Below are positions 1 to 8,017 of a DNA stretch of 37,639 nucleotides, in pieces; positions within the stretch are counted from its first letter, which is position 1; each line of letters starts with the position of its first letter. The stretch covers positions 1 to 37,639 of the forward strand of contig CAAGHY010000046.1 in the NCBI GenBank assembly GCA_900769735.1, in the 5' to 3' direction. Below the pieces are notes generated by a model that saw nothing but the letters and a program-made list of their open reading frames with translations, was not told the origin of the DNA and did not search any database. The DNA is from Rikenellaceae bacterium (GTDB taxonomy: Bacteria > Bacteroidota > Bacteroidia > Bacteroidales > UBA932). The position numbers were made by a program, and so were the translations under genes.

Positions 1-293
1 AATTCTTTGATTATGAGGCAAAATATCTTGGAGAGAGTCAGGAGATCTGTCCTGCCCATATTCCCGATGACCTTACCCGCAGGATTCAGGATACCACTGA
101 GGAGATTTACCGCTATATGGGTTGCAGCGGCCTGGTGAGAATGGATTACATTGTTCAGGGGGATGACATTTATTTCCTTGAGACCAATACCGTACCGGGA
201 ATGACTGCAATGAGTCTGGTTCCGGCACAGGTGAGGGCTGCCGGCATTTCTATGGGTGAGTTCATAAATACACTTATTGATAATATAAGGTAA
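1..293 (+). CDS. ddl: D-alanine--D-alanine ligase, C-terminal part (5' end outside window)
   Basis: This is the last 96 residues of an ATP-grasp ligase, open at the left edge in the frame beginning at base 3 and ending with TAA at 291-293. The tail matches the D-Ala-D-Ala ligase family: FFDYEAKY near the start, then GCSGLVRMD, then FLETNTVPGMT. The Asp of RMD and the Glu and Asn of LETN are the family's Mg-ATP ligands. The enzyme joins two D-alanines in the cytoplasm for the peptidoglycan stem peptide. prmC begins one base after the stop, so the two genes are probably co-transcribed. The N-terminal two thirds and the promoter lie outside the window. Confidence in the family is high because the C-terminal signature is nearly complete. 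Confidence 0.93.
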   Translation, partial: FFDYEAKYLGESQEICPAHIPDDLTRRIQDTTEEIYRYMGCSGLVRMDYIVQGDDIYFLETNTVPGMTAMSLVPAQVRAAGISMGEFINTLIDNIR

Positions 294-294
294 G

Positions 295-1260
295 TTGACA
301 TTACAGGAGTTTATAAGTCTGGTTGTGGAGAGGCTCTCTGTGCATTATCCGGCGCAGGAGGCCAAGGCTATTGCCGTGCGATTACTGAAGGAGTCCGTTG
401 AGGGGTACAAGGGGTATGAGCATCTGGTGGAGCCTGGCAGGGGGCTGGAGAGTTTTTCTGCCGGTACGGAGGAGTATCTTCTGAATTGTGCCAGGAGGCT
501 TGCTACGGGTGAGCCGTTGCAGTATGTGATGGGGTATGAGTGGTTCTGCGGTCACAGGTTCAATGTGGCACCGGGGGTGCTGATCCCTCGTCCGGAAACT
601 GAAGAGCTGGTGAGGGAGGTTGTGGCGCACGCTGCGCAGAAAGTGGAGTGCAGAGCCGGTGGAGCTGATCCAATTGGTAATGGCAGCTCCGTAGAGGGGA
701 AACAGAGGCTTCGGGTGCTGGATATCTGCACCGGCAGCGGTTGCATTGCCTGGAGTGTTGCGGCAGAGCTGGGAAGCAGGGCTGAAGTTTACGGTTGTGA
801 CATTTCCACTGCGGCGCTGGAGATTGCCTGCGGGCAGCAGATTGATGCTGATGTGAAATTTTTTGAGTGTGATATTCTTGCGCCTGGGGCGGAGGAGGTG
901 ATTGCCAGGGAGTGTGGGATGCAGATGGCGGGCCATTCGGACGGAGAGGGACAATTTGATATGATAGTGAGCAATCCTCCGTATGTGTGTGAGTGCGAGA
1001 GGGCACTTATGCAGCGGAATGTTCTGGATTTTGAACCGGAGCTGGCTCTTTTTGTTCCCGATGATGATCCGTTGAGGTTTTACAGGAGGATAGCGGAACT
1101 GTCGGGAAGATTGCTGAAGCCTGGCGGCAAACTGTTTTTTGAGATTAATGAGAGGTTTGGGGCGGAGACCCTGGAGATGATGGAAAAAATGGATTATACC
1201 GGCTGCAGGGTGGTGCAGGATATTTTTGGGAAGGAGAGGATGACAGTGGCGCAGAAGTGA
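295..1260 (+). CDS. prmC: Peptide chain release factor N5-glutamine methyltransferase PrmC (HemK)
   Basis: It methylates the Gln of the GGQ motif in release factors RF1 and RF2, using S-adenosylmethionine. A helical N-terminal domain leads to the family signature IPRPETEELV, a SAM-binding motif VLDICTGSG around residues 141-149, and the catalytic NPPY at residues 227-230. The length of 321 residues exceeds the usual roughly 280. The excess lies mostly in a loop of about 25 residues between PETEELV and the SAM motif (around residues 112-138) and a shorter loop just before NPPY. The start is a TTG at 295. No ATG lies early enough to give the complete N-terminal domain, and AAGG lies just upstream inside the ddl stop region. 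It sits one base after ddl and just ahead of the atp operon. Confidence 0.93.
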   Translation: MTLQEFISLVVERLSVHYPAQEAKAIAVRLLKESVEGYKGYEHLVEPGRGLESFSAGTEEYLLNCARRLATGEPLQYVMGYEWFCGHRFNVAPGVLIPRPETEELVREVVAHAAQKVECRAGGADPIGNGSSVEGKQRLRVLDICTGSGCIAWSVAAELGSRAEVYGCDISTAALEIACGQQIDADVKFFECDILAPGAEEVIARECGMQMAGHSDGEGQFDMIVSNPPYVCECERALMQRNVLDFEPELALFVPDDDPLRFYRRIAELSGRLLKPGGKLFFEINERFGAETLEMMEKMDYTGCRVVQDIFGKERMTVAQK

Positions 1261-1300
1261 TTTTTGGTAAGCGGTAATTTTTTACTATATTTACCAAAAA
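1261..1300 (+). promoter_or_regulatory. Probable atp operon promoter within a perfect 10-bp inverted repeat
   Basis: The 50 bases between prmC and atpD contain TTTG (1263-1266), 19 bases, then TATATTTA (1286-1293). This fits the Bacteroidota promoter pattern TTTG/TAnnTTTG with one mismatch in the -7 box. The promoter is bracketed by a perfect inverted repeat, TTTTTGGTAA at 1261-1270 and TTACCAAAAA at 1291-1300, with 20 bases between arms. The left arm starts right after the prmC stop and covers the -33 element; the right arm overlaps the end of the -7 box. It may be an operator for a dimeric regulator, or a weak AU-rich hairpin ending prmC. The promoter call is inference from the consensus. 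Confidence 0.55.
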
Positions 1301-1310
1301 TGACTTACAG

Positions 1311-2819
1311 ATGAAAGGATATATTTCGCAGATAATTGGCCCGGTTGTGGATGTATGTTTCCCTGAGTTGGCAAAAGGGGAGCACCTTCCAGCAATTAAT
1401 GAGGCGTTGTATGTGGTTAGAGAGAATGGGGAGAAGCTGATTATTGAGGTGCAACAGCATATTGGCCAGAAGACAGTACGTACCGTGGCTATGGATTCTA
1501 CGGATGGTTTGCGCAGGCAGATGGAGGTTGTTGCCACCGGTGCAGCTATTTCAATGCCTGTTGGAGACCAGATTAAAGGACGCCTGATGAACGTTACAGG
1601 CGGAGAAATTGACGGTATGCGTCCGTTAGCTCAGGACAAGACTGAGCCTATTCACAGGGAGCCTCCTAAATTTGAGGAACTTGCAACATCGCAGGAGGTG
1701 CTTTTCACAGGAATTAAGGTGATTGATCTTTTGGAGCCATACGTTAAGGGTGGTAAGATTGGTTTGTTTGGTGGTGCAGGTGTGGGCAAGACCGTCCTTA
1801 TTATGGAGCTGATCAACAATATTGCAAAGGGACATAACGGTTTCTCTGTGTTTGCCGGTGTAGGTGAGCGTACCAGAGAGGGTAATGACCTCTTGAGGGA
1901 GATGATTGAGTCGGGGGTAATCCGCTATGGAGAGGAGTTCAAGAAGAGTATGGAGGAGGGTGACTGGGACCTTTCTAAAGTAGATTACGATGAGCTGGCA
2001 AAATCACAGGCTACTCTGGTGTTCGGTCAGATGAACGAGCCTCCTGGAGCACGCCGTTCAGTGGCCCTTTCGGGTCTTACAGTAGCCGAGTCGTTCAGAG
2101 ACAGCGGCAAGGAGGGTGAGAAGAGAGACCTTCTGTTCTTCATTGACAACATTTTCCGTTTTACGCAGGCCGGTTCTGAGGTGTCTGCCCTTTTGGGCCG
2201 AATGCCTTCAGCTGTAGGTTACCAGCCAACCCTTGCAACTGAGATGGGTCAGATGCAGGAGCGTATCACATCAACAAAGCGCGGTTCAATTACATCTGTA
2301 CAGGCGGTTTATGTACCTGCGGATGACCTTACAGACCCAGCTCCTGCAACAACATTTACCCACTTGGATGCAACAACGGTGTTGAGCCGTAAGATTGCAG
2401 AGTTGGGAATTTATCCGGCAGTGGATCCGTTGGAGTCAACTTCCAGAATCCTTTCTCCGGATATAGTGGGCCAGGAGCATTATGATACCGCATACAGGGT
2501 AAAGCAGATTCTCCAGCGCAACAAGGAACTTCAGGATATTATTGCAATCCTTGGTATGGATGAGCTTTCTGAGGAGGACAAGCTGGTTGTAAACCGTGCC
2601 CGCAGAATCCAGAGATTCCTGTCACAGCCATTCTCTGTAGCGGAGCAGTTTACCGGTGTCAAAGGTGTTATGGTGCCTATAGGTGAGACAATCCGCGGAT
2701 TCAATATGATTTTGAGCGGTGAGGTTGACTACTTGCCTGAGCAGGCATTCCTTAACGTTGGTACAATTGATGAGGCCATTGTTAAGGGTGAGAATATGTT
2801 GAAGAACGCCAAAAATTAA
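1311..2819 (+). CDS. atpD: F1Fo ATP synthase subunit beta
   Basis: This is the catalytic beta subunit of the F1 sector, which synthesises ATP on the cytoplasmic side of the inner membrane. The protein has 502 residues and opens with the beta-barrel domain (GYISQIIGPVVDV). The P-loop GGAGVGKT is at residues 154-161, followed by the GERTREGNDL segment and ALSGLTVAE in the nucleotide-binding domain. An acidic stretch (EEFKKSMEEGDWDLSKVDYDE, about residues 208-228) sits where most bacterial beta subunits are shorter; I recall such an insertion as typical of Bacteroidota. It is the first gene of an eight-gene operon, which is the usual Bacteroidota arrangement, with beta and epsilon ahead of the Fo genes. 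Confidence 0.98.
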   Translation: MKGYISQIIGPVVDVCFPELAKGEHLPAINEALYVVRENGEKLIIEVQQHIGQKTVRTVAMDSTDGLRRQMEVVATGAAISMPVGDQIKGRLMNVTGGEIDGMRPLAQDKTEPIHREPPKFEELATSQEVLFTGIKVIDLLEPYVKGGKIGLFGGAGVGKTVLIMELINNIAKGHNGFSVFAGVGERTREGNDLLREMIESGVIRYGEEFKKSMEEGDWDLSKVDYDELAKSQATLVFGQMNEPPGARRSVALSGLTVAESFRDSGKEGEKRDLLFFIDNIFRFTQAGSEVSALLGRMPSAVGYQPTLATEMGQMQERITSTKRGSITSVQAVYVPADDLTDPAPATTFTHLDATTVLSRKIAELGIYPAVDPLESTSRILSPDIVGQEHYDTAYRVKQILQRNKELQDIIAILGMDELSEEDKLVVNRARRIQRFLSQPFSVAEQFTGVKGVMVPIGETIRGFNMILSGEVDYLPEQAFLNVGTIDEAIVKGENMLKNAKN

Positions 2820-2827
2820 ACTCCCTG

Positions 2828-3079
2828 ATGGAACTGGTAATAATATCTCCTAAAGGTGTTGTCTGCAAGGCAACGGTTGAGAGTGTCTCTCTTCCTGGTG
2901 CGGCAGGCAAGTTTACCGTTTTGCGCGGCCACGCCCCTCTGGTTTCCGTTCTTGATGCCGGTTACATACGTTATCTTGAAAACGGAGCGGAGCACACTGT
3001 TGCCGTAAAGGGCGGTTTTGTGCGTGTATGCAAAGACAAAATAGAAATTACCGTAGAAACAGATGGCAGCATTCAGTAA
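2828..3079 (+). CDS. atpC: F1Fo ATP synthase subunit epsilon, short form
   Basis: Epsilon is part of the central rotor stalk. This protein is only 83 residues, matching the N-terminal beta-sandwich domain (VISPKGVVCKATVESVSLPG, then FTVLRGHAPLVSVLDAG). The C-terminal two-helix domain that inhibits ATP hydrolysis in the roughly 135-residue epsilon of many bacteria is absent. I recall short epsilon subunits as common in Bacteroidota, so this is probably the natural length. It follows atpD by 8 bases, and its last 17 bases overlap the start of atpB in another frame, which suggests translational coupling. The neighbouring subunit genes make the assignment secure. Confidence 0.95.
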   Translation: MELVIISPKGVVCKATVESVSLPGAAGKFTVLRGHAPLVSVLDAGYIRYLENGAEHTVAVKGGFVRVCKDKIEITVETDGSIQ

Positions 3080-4172
3080 CTATATAAAAGGTAAGGCGGT
3101 TGCCTTTGCCGCGCTGGTGCTTGCACTGTTTATGGTGGCGGCACCTGCAAGGCTCTCTGCACACGGTGGAGAAGAGGAGCAGGAGATTGTGGTAAAGGAC
3201 ATTGTCCTTGATCACATATCAGACAGCTACGAGTGGCATATAGGCAAATTCGGTGAGCGCCACGTGGCCATTCCTCTCCCTGTAATCCTTTACAGCCAGC
3301 AGCAGGGATGGAGAGTCTTTTCATCGTCACACCTTCACCACGGAGAGGTATATGAGGGATTCACAATTGCCTCAGAAGGTGACTATAAAGGAAAAATTGT
3401 GGAGCTTCTTCCCGATGGCTCTTCAGTTAAACCGTTTGACATTTCAATCACCAAAACTGTTGCGGGACTCCTTATAAACAGTACCATTGTAATATTGCTC
3501 ATCTTGGGAGCGGCACGTCACTACAGGAACAGGAAAGTGACATCTGCTGCACCGGGAGGATTGGCTGCAGTGGTGGAGATGCTTGTGGAATCACTTGTAA
3601 ATGACATAATCAAGCCTTGTGTGGGACCTAATTACAGAAAGTTTGCCCCATACCTGCTTACAGCATTTACATTCATTTTCATAAATAACCTTATGGGACT
3701 TATCCCTATATTCCCTGCAGGTTCAAATGTAACAGGAAACATTGCTGCAACACTTGTATTGGCAGTAGCCACGTTCCTTGTAACGAACATTTACGGAAGC
3801 AAACATTATTGGAAAGATGTCCTTTGGCCTGAGGTTCCAACCTGGCTTAAGGCTCCAATTCCAATTATGCCTGCAATTGAGATTATTGGTCTGTTCACCA
3901 AGCCGTTTGCCCTTATGATAAGGCTTTTTGCAAACATTATGGCAGGTCACTCGGTAATCCTTATCCTTACTTGTATTGTGTTTGTAACGGTAAAGATGGG
4001 TGCGGCAGTGAATACTTCAATGACAATTGTATCTGTGATGCTGGGAATCTTCATGAACTGCCTTGAGCTGCTTGTGGCATTCCTGCAGGCATATGTGTTT
4101 ACAATGCTTTCATCCGTATTCATTGGAATGGCGCAGGAGGGCGGTGAACATGAGGAACATGGAAAACACTAA
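3063..4172 (+). CDS. atpB: F1Fo ATP synthase subunit a, with N-terminal extension
   Basis: Subunit a forms the two proton half-channels beside the c-ring in the inner membrane. The protein has 369 residues, about 100 more than the E. coli protein. The extra part is an N-terminal hydrophobic segment resembling a signal peptide (cleavage plausible after RLSA), then a His-rich soluble domain of about 100 residues that is presumably periplasmic. The membrane portion starts near residue 140. The essential arginine is R287, in MIRLFANIMAGH. The ATG at 3063 lies inside atpC with a 17-base overlap. The next in-frame Met is in the middle of the signal segment, so 3063 is the better start. The C-terminus ends in a His/Glu-rich tail. 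Confidence 0.96.
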   Translation: MAAFSNYIKGKAVAFAALVLALFMVAAPARLSAHGGEEEQEIVVKDIVLDHISDSYEWHIGKFGERHVAIPLPVILYSQQQGWRVFSSSHLHHGEVYEGFTIASEGDYKGKIVELLPDGSSVKPFDISITKTVAGLLINSTIVILLILGAARHYRNRKVTSAAPGGLAAVVEMLVESLVNDIIKPCVGPNYRKFAPYLLTAFTFIFINNLMGLIPIFPAGSNVTGNIAATLVLAVATFLVTNIYGSKHYWKDVLWPEVPTWLKAPIPIMPAIEIIGLFTKPFALMIRLFANIMAGHSVILILTCIVFVTVKMGAAVNTSMTIVSVMLGIFMNCLELLVAFLQAYVFTMLSSVFIGMAQEGGEHEEHGKH

Positions 4173-4224
4173 AAAAGAACATTTAACACTTAAAATAATA
4201 ACTTAAAAATATAAAACTTTACTT
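4173..4224 (+). promoter_or_regulatory. A-rich translation-initiation leader upstream of atpE
   Basis: The 52 bases between atpB and atpE are almost entirely A and T with a few C. Most other gaps in the operon are -17 to 12 bases. I see no TTTG/TAnnTTTG promoter and no terminator here. Unstructured A-rich leaders favour translation initiation in Bacteroidota, and the c subunit is needed in the largest number of copies per enzyme. I therefore infer a translational enhancer for atpE. This is inference from composition and position only. Confidence 0.4.
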
Positions 4225-4440
4225 ATGGAAACTATTGGAATTTTGGGCGCAACTATTGGCGCAGCATTGGCAGTTATTGGTGCAGCATTCGGTATTGGTA
4301 AAATTGGAAAGGCTGCTATGGAGGCAATTGGCAGACAGCCTGAGGTTGCTGACAAGGTGCGTACTTCTATGATTATTGTTGCAGCTCTTATTGAGGGTGT
4401 TGCCCTGTTTGCAGTTGCAGTTTGTTTTATGGCTCTATAA
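4225..4440 (+). CDS. atpE: F1Fo ATP synthase subunit c
   Basis: This is the proteolipid of the rotor ring: 71 residues forming two membrane helices joined by the polar loop GRQPE (residues 36-40). The ion-binding carboxylate is E57 in LIEGVALF in the second helix. Helix one has no Gln at the ion site and E57 is followed by Gly rather than Ser or Thr, so the sodium-type signature is absent and proton coupling is inferred. Glycine-rich packing in helix one (GATIGAALAVIGAAFGIG) is typical. It lies 52 bases after atpB behind an A-rich leader and 12 bases before atpF. Confidence 0.97.
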   Translation: METIGILGATIGAALAVIGAAFGIGKIGKAAMEAIGRQPEVADKVRTSMIIVAALIEGVALFAVAVCFMAL

Positions 4441-4452
4441 AACCGGTTTGCT

Positions 4453-4947
4453 ATGGGACTATTACAACCCGATTCAGGACTTCTCTTCTGGATGTGCCTT
4501 GCCTTTGGGGTGGTATTGTTCCTGCTGTGCAAGTTTGGATTTCCAATAATATTGCGTGCAATAGAGGAACGCAAGGAGTTCATTGATTCCTCATTGCAGG
4601 AGGCTCAGGAGGCCAGGGATGTAACTGTGCAGTTGAAGAAGGAGAGTGCACAGATCATTGAGGAGGCCCAGGAGCAGAGATGGAAAATTCTGGAGAAGGT
4701 AAAACAGGAGCAGGAGGAGCTTGCGGCTCAGTTGAAAGCTAAGGCCCATCAGGAGGCTGCAGCTATCATTGAGAATGCCCGTGCAGAGGGTCAGGCCCAG
4801 AAAGAGGCCATTATCCGCGATGCCCACGCCCACGTTGTTACCCTTTCTATGGCGGTTGCCCAGAAGATGTTGAGGCAGCAGCTGCAGGATGACAAGGCCC
4901 AGAGGGAACTTGCGGAGCGTATGCTTAAAGAGGTGAATGAATTGTAA
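4453..4947 (+). CDS. atpF: F1Fo ATP synthase subunit b
   Basis: This is the peripheral stalk subunit that anchors F1 to Fo. The protein has 164 residues. One membrane helix at about residues 10-30 (LFWMCLAFGVVLFLLCKFGF) is followed by a long charged alpha-helix rich in Glu, Gln, Lys and Ala to near the end, as expected for the dimerising stalk. The NPDSGL-like opening of many b subunits appears here as QPDSGL. It sits between atpE and atpH with gaps of 12 and 11 bases. Only one b gene is present, so a homodimeric stalk is likely. Confidence 0.95.
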   Translation: MGLLQPDSGLLFWMCLAFGVVLFLLCKFGFPIILRAIEERKEFIDSSLQEAQEARDVTVQLKKESAQIIEEAQEQRWKILEKVKQEQEELAAQLKAKAHQEAAAIIENARAEGQAQKEAIIRDAHAHVVTLSMAVAQKMLRQQLQDDKAQRELAERMLKEVNEL

Positions 4948-4958
4948 ATATCCAAGGT

Positions 4959-5501
4959 ATGTATACAGGATTGATTGCCAAACGTTATGCCGGCGCATTG
5001 CTGGAGTTTGCCTGCTCAAACGGGGAGGCGGAGAAGGCGTATGCCCAGGCACAGGAGTTGGTAAAATATTTCAGCTCTGACAAGCATATCAAGGCGGAGA
5101 TAGCATCGCCTGTCATCCCTTCAAGGATGAAGCAGGAGCTGATCTGCAGGGGTGTGAACGGTATTTGCCGCTCTCTGGAGGGCTTTGTTGCGCTTGTAAT
5201 AAAGCAGGGTAGAGAGCAGTTCCTGTTGTTTATGCTCCATTCGTTCATCCAGCTTTATCAGCAGAGGAACGGGATTGCCGATGTCCTTCTTACAACAGCA
5301 GCCCCTATCGGGAAGAGTATAGAGGGTGAGGTTGGAGAACTTGTGCGCAAAAATGTTGATTGCAGGAGTGTGCAGGTTAAGACAGCTGTGGATGAGAGGC
5401 TTATTGGCGGTTTTGTGTTGAGGATTGCAGACAGGCAGATGGATTCCAGTGTTGCTACCCAGTTGGCGGAGCTTGAGCGTACCCTTTTGGGTGCATTGTA
5501 G
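4959..5501 (+). CDS. atpH: F1Fo ATP synthase subunit delta
   Basis: Delta joins the top of F1 to the peripheral stalk. At 180 residues it has the normal length. The N-terminal helical domain begins IAKRYAGALLEFA, the classical opening of the OSCP/delta family. The C-terminal region carries the expected VDERLIGGFVLRIADRQMDSS segment, matching the family's D-x-x-L-I-G-G signature. AAGG lies a few bases upstream of the ATG. It follows atpF by 11 bases and precedes atpA. Position and signature together leave little doubt. Confidence 0.95.
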   Translation: MYTGLIAKRYAGALLEFACSNGEAEKAYAQAQELVKYFSSDKHIKAEIASPVIPSRMKQELICRGVNGICRSLEGFVALVIKQGREQFLLFMLHSFIQLYQQRNGIADVLLTTAAPIGKSIEGEVGELVRKNVDCRSVQVKTAVDERLIGGFVLRIADRQMDSSVATQLAELERTLLGAL

Positions 5502-5543
5502 CCGGTGGATGGCAATTTTTATGAGAATGTAAAAATTAAGATT

Positions 5544-7127
5544 ATGCATAAAGAAAATATAAAGCCTTCTGAGATTACAGATATTCTGTTGGCCCAGTTG
5601 CAGGGCGAGGATCTTGTGGCCAAATTTGAAGAGGTGGGTACCGTACTTCAGGTGAGTGACGGTGTGGTACGCATTTATGGTCTGCACAATGCCGGTGCAG
5701 GTGAGCTTCTTGAGTTTGAGAACGGGATGAAGGCTATTGTTATGAACCTTGAGGAGGATAATGTGGGTGCGGTGCTTTTGGGCCCTACTGAGAAGATTGA
5801 GGAGGGAGATACAGTAAGGCGTACAGGACGCATTGCTTCCATTATGGTTAGCGAGAAGATGCTTGGCAGGGTTATCAATCCTCTTGGTGAGCCGTTGGAC
5901 GGCAAAGGTGAGATTGGCGGTGAGAAAGTGCAGATGCCTTTGGAGCGCAAGGCTCCTGGTGTGATTTTCCGTCAGCCTGTAAATGAGCCTTTGCAGACAG
6001 GCCTTAAGGTGATTGATGCAATGATTCCTATAGGAAGGGGACAGAGGGAGCTTATCATTGGTGACAGACAGACCGGTAAGACTGCCATTGCCCTTGATGC
6101 CATCATTAACCAGAGGAAGAGCTATGAGGCGGGAAATCCTATTTTCTGTATTTATGTGGCGGTAGGTCAGAAAGCCTCTACAGTGGCCTCTTTGGTTGAG
6201 ACCTTGCGCAAGCACGGTGCAATGGATTATACTGTTGTGGTTGCGGCTACTGCTGCCGAGAGTGCCGCTTTGCAGTATTTTGCTCCGTTTGCCGGTGCTG
6301 CAATTGGTGAGTATTTCAGGGATACAGGAAGACACGCCCTTGTGGTTTATGATGATTTGTCAAAACAGGCGGTTGCGTACAGGGAGATTTCACTTGTATT
6401 GAGAAGACCGTCGGGAAGAGAGGCATATCCTGGAGATATCTTCTACTTGCATTCAAGGTTGCTTGAGAGGGCTGCCAAGATCATTGCAAGGGAGGAGGTT
6501 GCCCAGAAGATGAATGATTTGCCGGAGTCCTTGAAGGGTAAGGTGAAAGGTGGCGGTTCGCTTACTGCACTTCCTATTGTTGAGACTCAGGCGGGTGACG
6601 TTTCTGCGTATATCCCTACCAACGTGATTTCAATCACAGACGGACAGATATTCCTGGATGCCAACTTGTTCAACCAGGGTAACAGACCTGCTGTAGATGT
6701 GGGACTTTCTGTTTCCCGTGTGGGTGGCAATGCCCAGATTAAGGCTATGAAGAAGGTGGCCGGTACACTTAAGATTGACCAGGCTCAGTACAGGGAGCTG
6801 GAGGCGTTCTCCAAGTTCAGCAGTGATATGGATGCGGTAACTGCAAGCATTCTGGACAAGGGTAGAAAGAATACCCGTCTGCTTGTGCAGTCGCAGTTCT
6901 CGCCTATGCCGGTGGAGAAGCAGATTGCTGTTCTGTATTGTGGTACACACGCCCTTATGCGTGATATCCAGCTTGATGATGTTAAGGAGTTTGAGAAGCT
7001 GTTCTTAAAGAGGGTTGAGGCTTCCCATATTCTTGAGCCGTTGCGCAAAGGTGTGATTGATGATGAGATAGGTGAGGAGATTGAGAAGATTGCCTCACAG
7101 GTTATTGCCCAATTGAAAGATAAATAG
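5544..7127 (+). CDS. atpA: F1Fo ATP synthase subunit alpha
   Basis: This is the non-catalytic nucleotide-binding subunit of the F1 hexamer. The N-terminus IKPSEITDILLAQL is typical of alpha. The P-loop GDRQTGKT is at residues 173-180, and the family stretch ALVVYDDLSKQA and the alpha-type RRPSGREAYPGD follow. I place the start at the ATG at 5544, giving 527 residues. An in-frame GTG at 5505 would add 13 residues with no match to the family opening. With the ATG start there are 42 bases after atpH, with an A-rich leader. atpG follows after 5 bases. A copy of the dispersed word RTCGGGAAGA lies at 6410-6419, encoding part of PSGRE. Confidence 0.97.
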   Translation: MHKENIKPSEITDILLAQLQGEDLVAKFEEVGTVLQVSDGVVRIYGLHNAGAGELLEFENGMKAIVMNLEEDNVGAVLLGPTEKIEEGDTVRRTGRIASIMVSEKMLGRVINPLGEPLDGKGEIGGEKVQMPLERKAPGVIFRQPVNEPLQTGLKVIDAMIPIGRGQRELIIGDRQTGKTAIALDAIINQRKSYEAGNPIFCIYVAVGQKASTVASLVETLRKHGAMDYTVVVAATAAESAALQYFAPFAGAAIGEYFRDTGRHALVVYDDLSKQAVAYREISLVLRRPSGREAYPGDIFYLHSRLLERAAKIIAREEVAQKMNDLPESLKGKVKGGGSLTALPIVETQAGDVSAYIPTNVISITDGQIFLDANLFNQGNRPAVDVGLSVSRVGGNAQIKAMKKVAGTLKIDQAQYRELEAFSKFSSDMDAVTASILDKGRKNTRLLVQSQFSPMPVEKQIAVLYCGTHALMRDIQLDDVKEFEKLFLKRVEASHILEPLRKGVIDDEIGEEIEKIASQVIAQLKDK

Positions 7128-7132
7128 AGTTT

Positions 7133-8014
7133 ATGGCAGCGTTAAGGGAAATAAAGGAGAGGATTGGGTCTGTAGGGAGTACCCTCAAGACTACATCTGC
7201 AATGAAGATGGTGGCTTCTGCAAAGTTCCACCGTGTTCAGGGTGGTTCTGCGGCCTTGATGGCTTATGAAAAGAGCCTTTGTGAGACCTTGAGAGTGCTT
7301 TGCGCAGATCAGAGCGTACAGCTGCATTCCCCTTATATTGAGCCTCGGGAACAGTGCAAAAGGGTTATTGTGGTGGCTCTCTCTTCTGATACCTCTTTGT
7401 GCGGTGCTTTCAACTCGCAGATCATAAAGGCAACAGAGGCAACTGTGGCTTCTTTGAAGAAGAGCGGTGTTGGAAGTGTGGCTGTATGGCCAATTGGAGA
7501 GAAAATGGCTCAGGCTGTGAACAAGTGGGGCTGTGAGGTGTGCAATGATTACAGGAACATCTCTTCCCAGTTGAGCAGCAATGCTGCTGCGGCCATTGCA
7601 GAGAGGCTTATGGAGGAGTACAACAGCGGAAGGGCAGACAAGATATATATTGTTTACAACCACTTCCACTCTATGGGCAAGCAGGAACCCGCGGAGGTTT
7701 TGTTCCTGCCGTTTGACATTGCCACTATGAAGGGAGCTGAGTCTGAAAGGGGCCTTTTCCACGTGGAGGATGATTATATCTGTGAGCCTACAAAAGAGGA
7801 TATTTTTGCAGCGTTGTTGCCTTATATGCTCCGTTGCAGGATGTATGCCTTGCTGCTGAACAGTTCAACGGCTGAGTTTGCAGCCAGAACCGTAGCAATG
7901 CAGACGGCATCAGACAATGCCCAGGATCTGCTGGATGAGCTGAAACTGGGATACAACAAGCAGAGACAGCAGGCCATTACCGCAGAGCTGGCGGATATAG
8001 CCCAGGCAGAATAA
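7133..8014 (+). CDS. atpG: F1Fo ATP synthase subunit gamma
   Basis: Gamma is the rotating central shaft that couples the c-ring to the alpha-beta hexamer. The protein has 293 residues. The N-terminal helix ALREIKERIGSVGSTLKTTS is followed by AMKMVASAKFHR, the family's strongest signature. The middle Rossmann-like part begins at VALSSDTSLCGAFNSQ. The C-terminal helix contains the conserved stretch around MQTASDNAQDLLDELKLGYN. It is the last gene of the operon, 5 bases after atpA, and is followed at once by a strong hairpin terminator. Confidence 0.97.
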   Translation: MAALREIKERIGSVGSTLKTTSAMKMVASAKFHRVQGGSAALMAYEKSLCETLRVLCADQSVQLHSPYIEPREQCKRVIVVALSSDTSLCGAFNSQIIKATEATVASLKKSGVGSVAVWPIGEKMAQAVNKWGCEVCNDYRNISSQLSSNAAAAIAERLMEEYNSGRADKIYIVYNHFHSMGKQEPAEVLFLPFDIATMKGAESERGLFHVEDDYICEPTKEDIFAALLPYMLRCRMYALLLNSSTAEFAARTVAMQTASDNAQDLLDELKLGYNKQRQQAITAELADIAQAE

Positions 8015-8017
8015 AGT

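Noticed and set aside
5505..5543. An upstream GTG start for atpA adding 13 residues.
   Set aside because: The added residues match nothing in the alpha family, whereas the ATG at 5544 gives the standard IKPSE opening.
5121..6335. A 404-codon open frame on the minus strand across atpH and atpA.
   Set aside because: It is antisense to two certain genes, its predicted protein has no recognisable domain, and it is rich in His, Leu, Asn and Thr as expected for a shadow frame.
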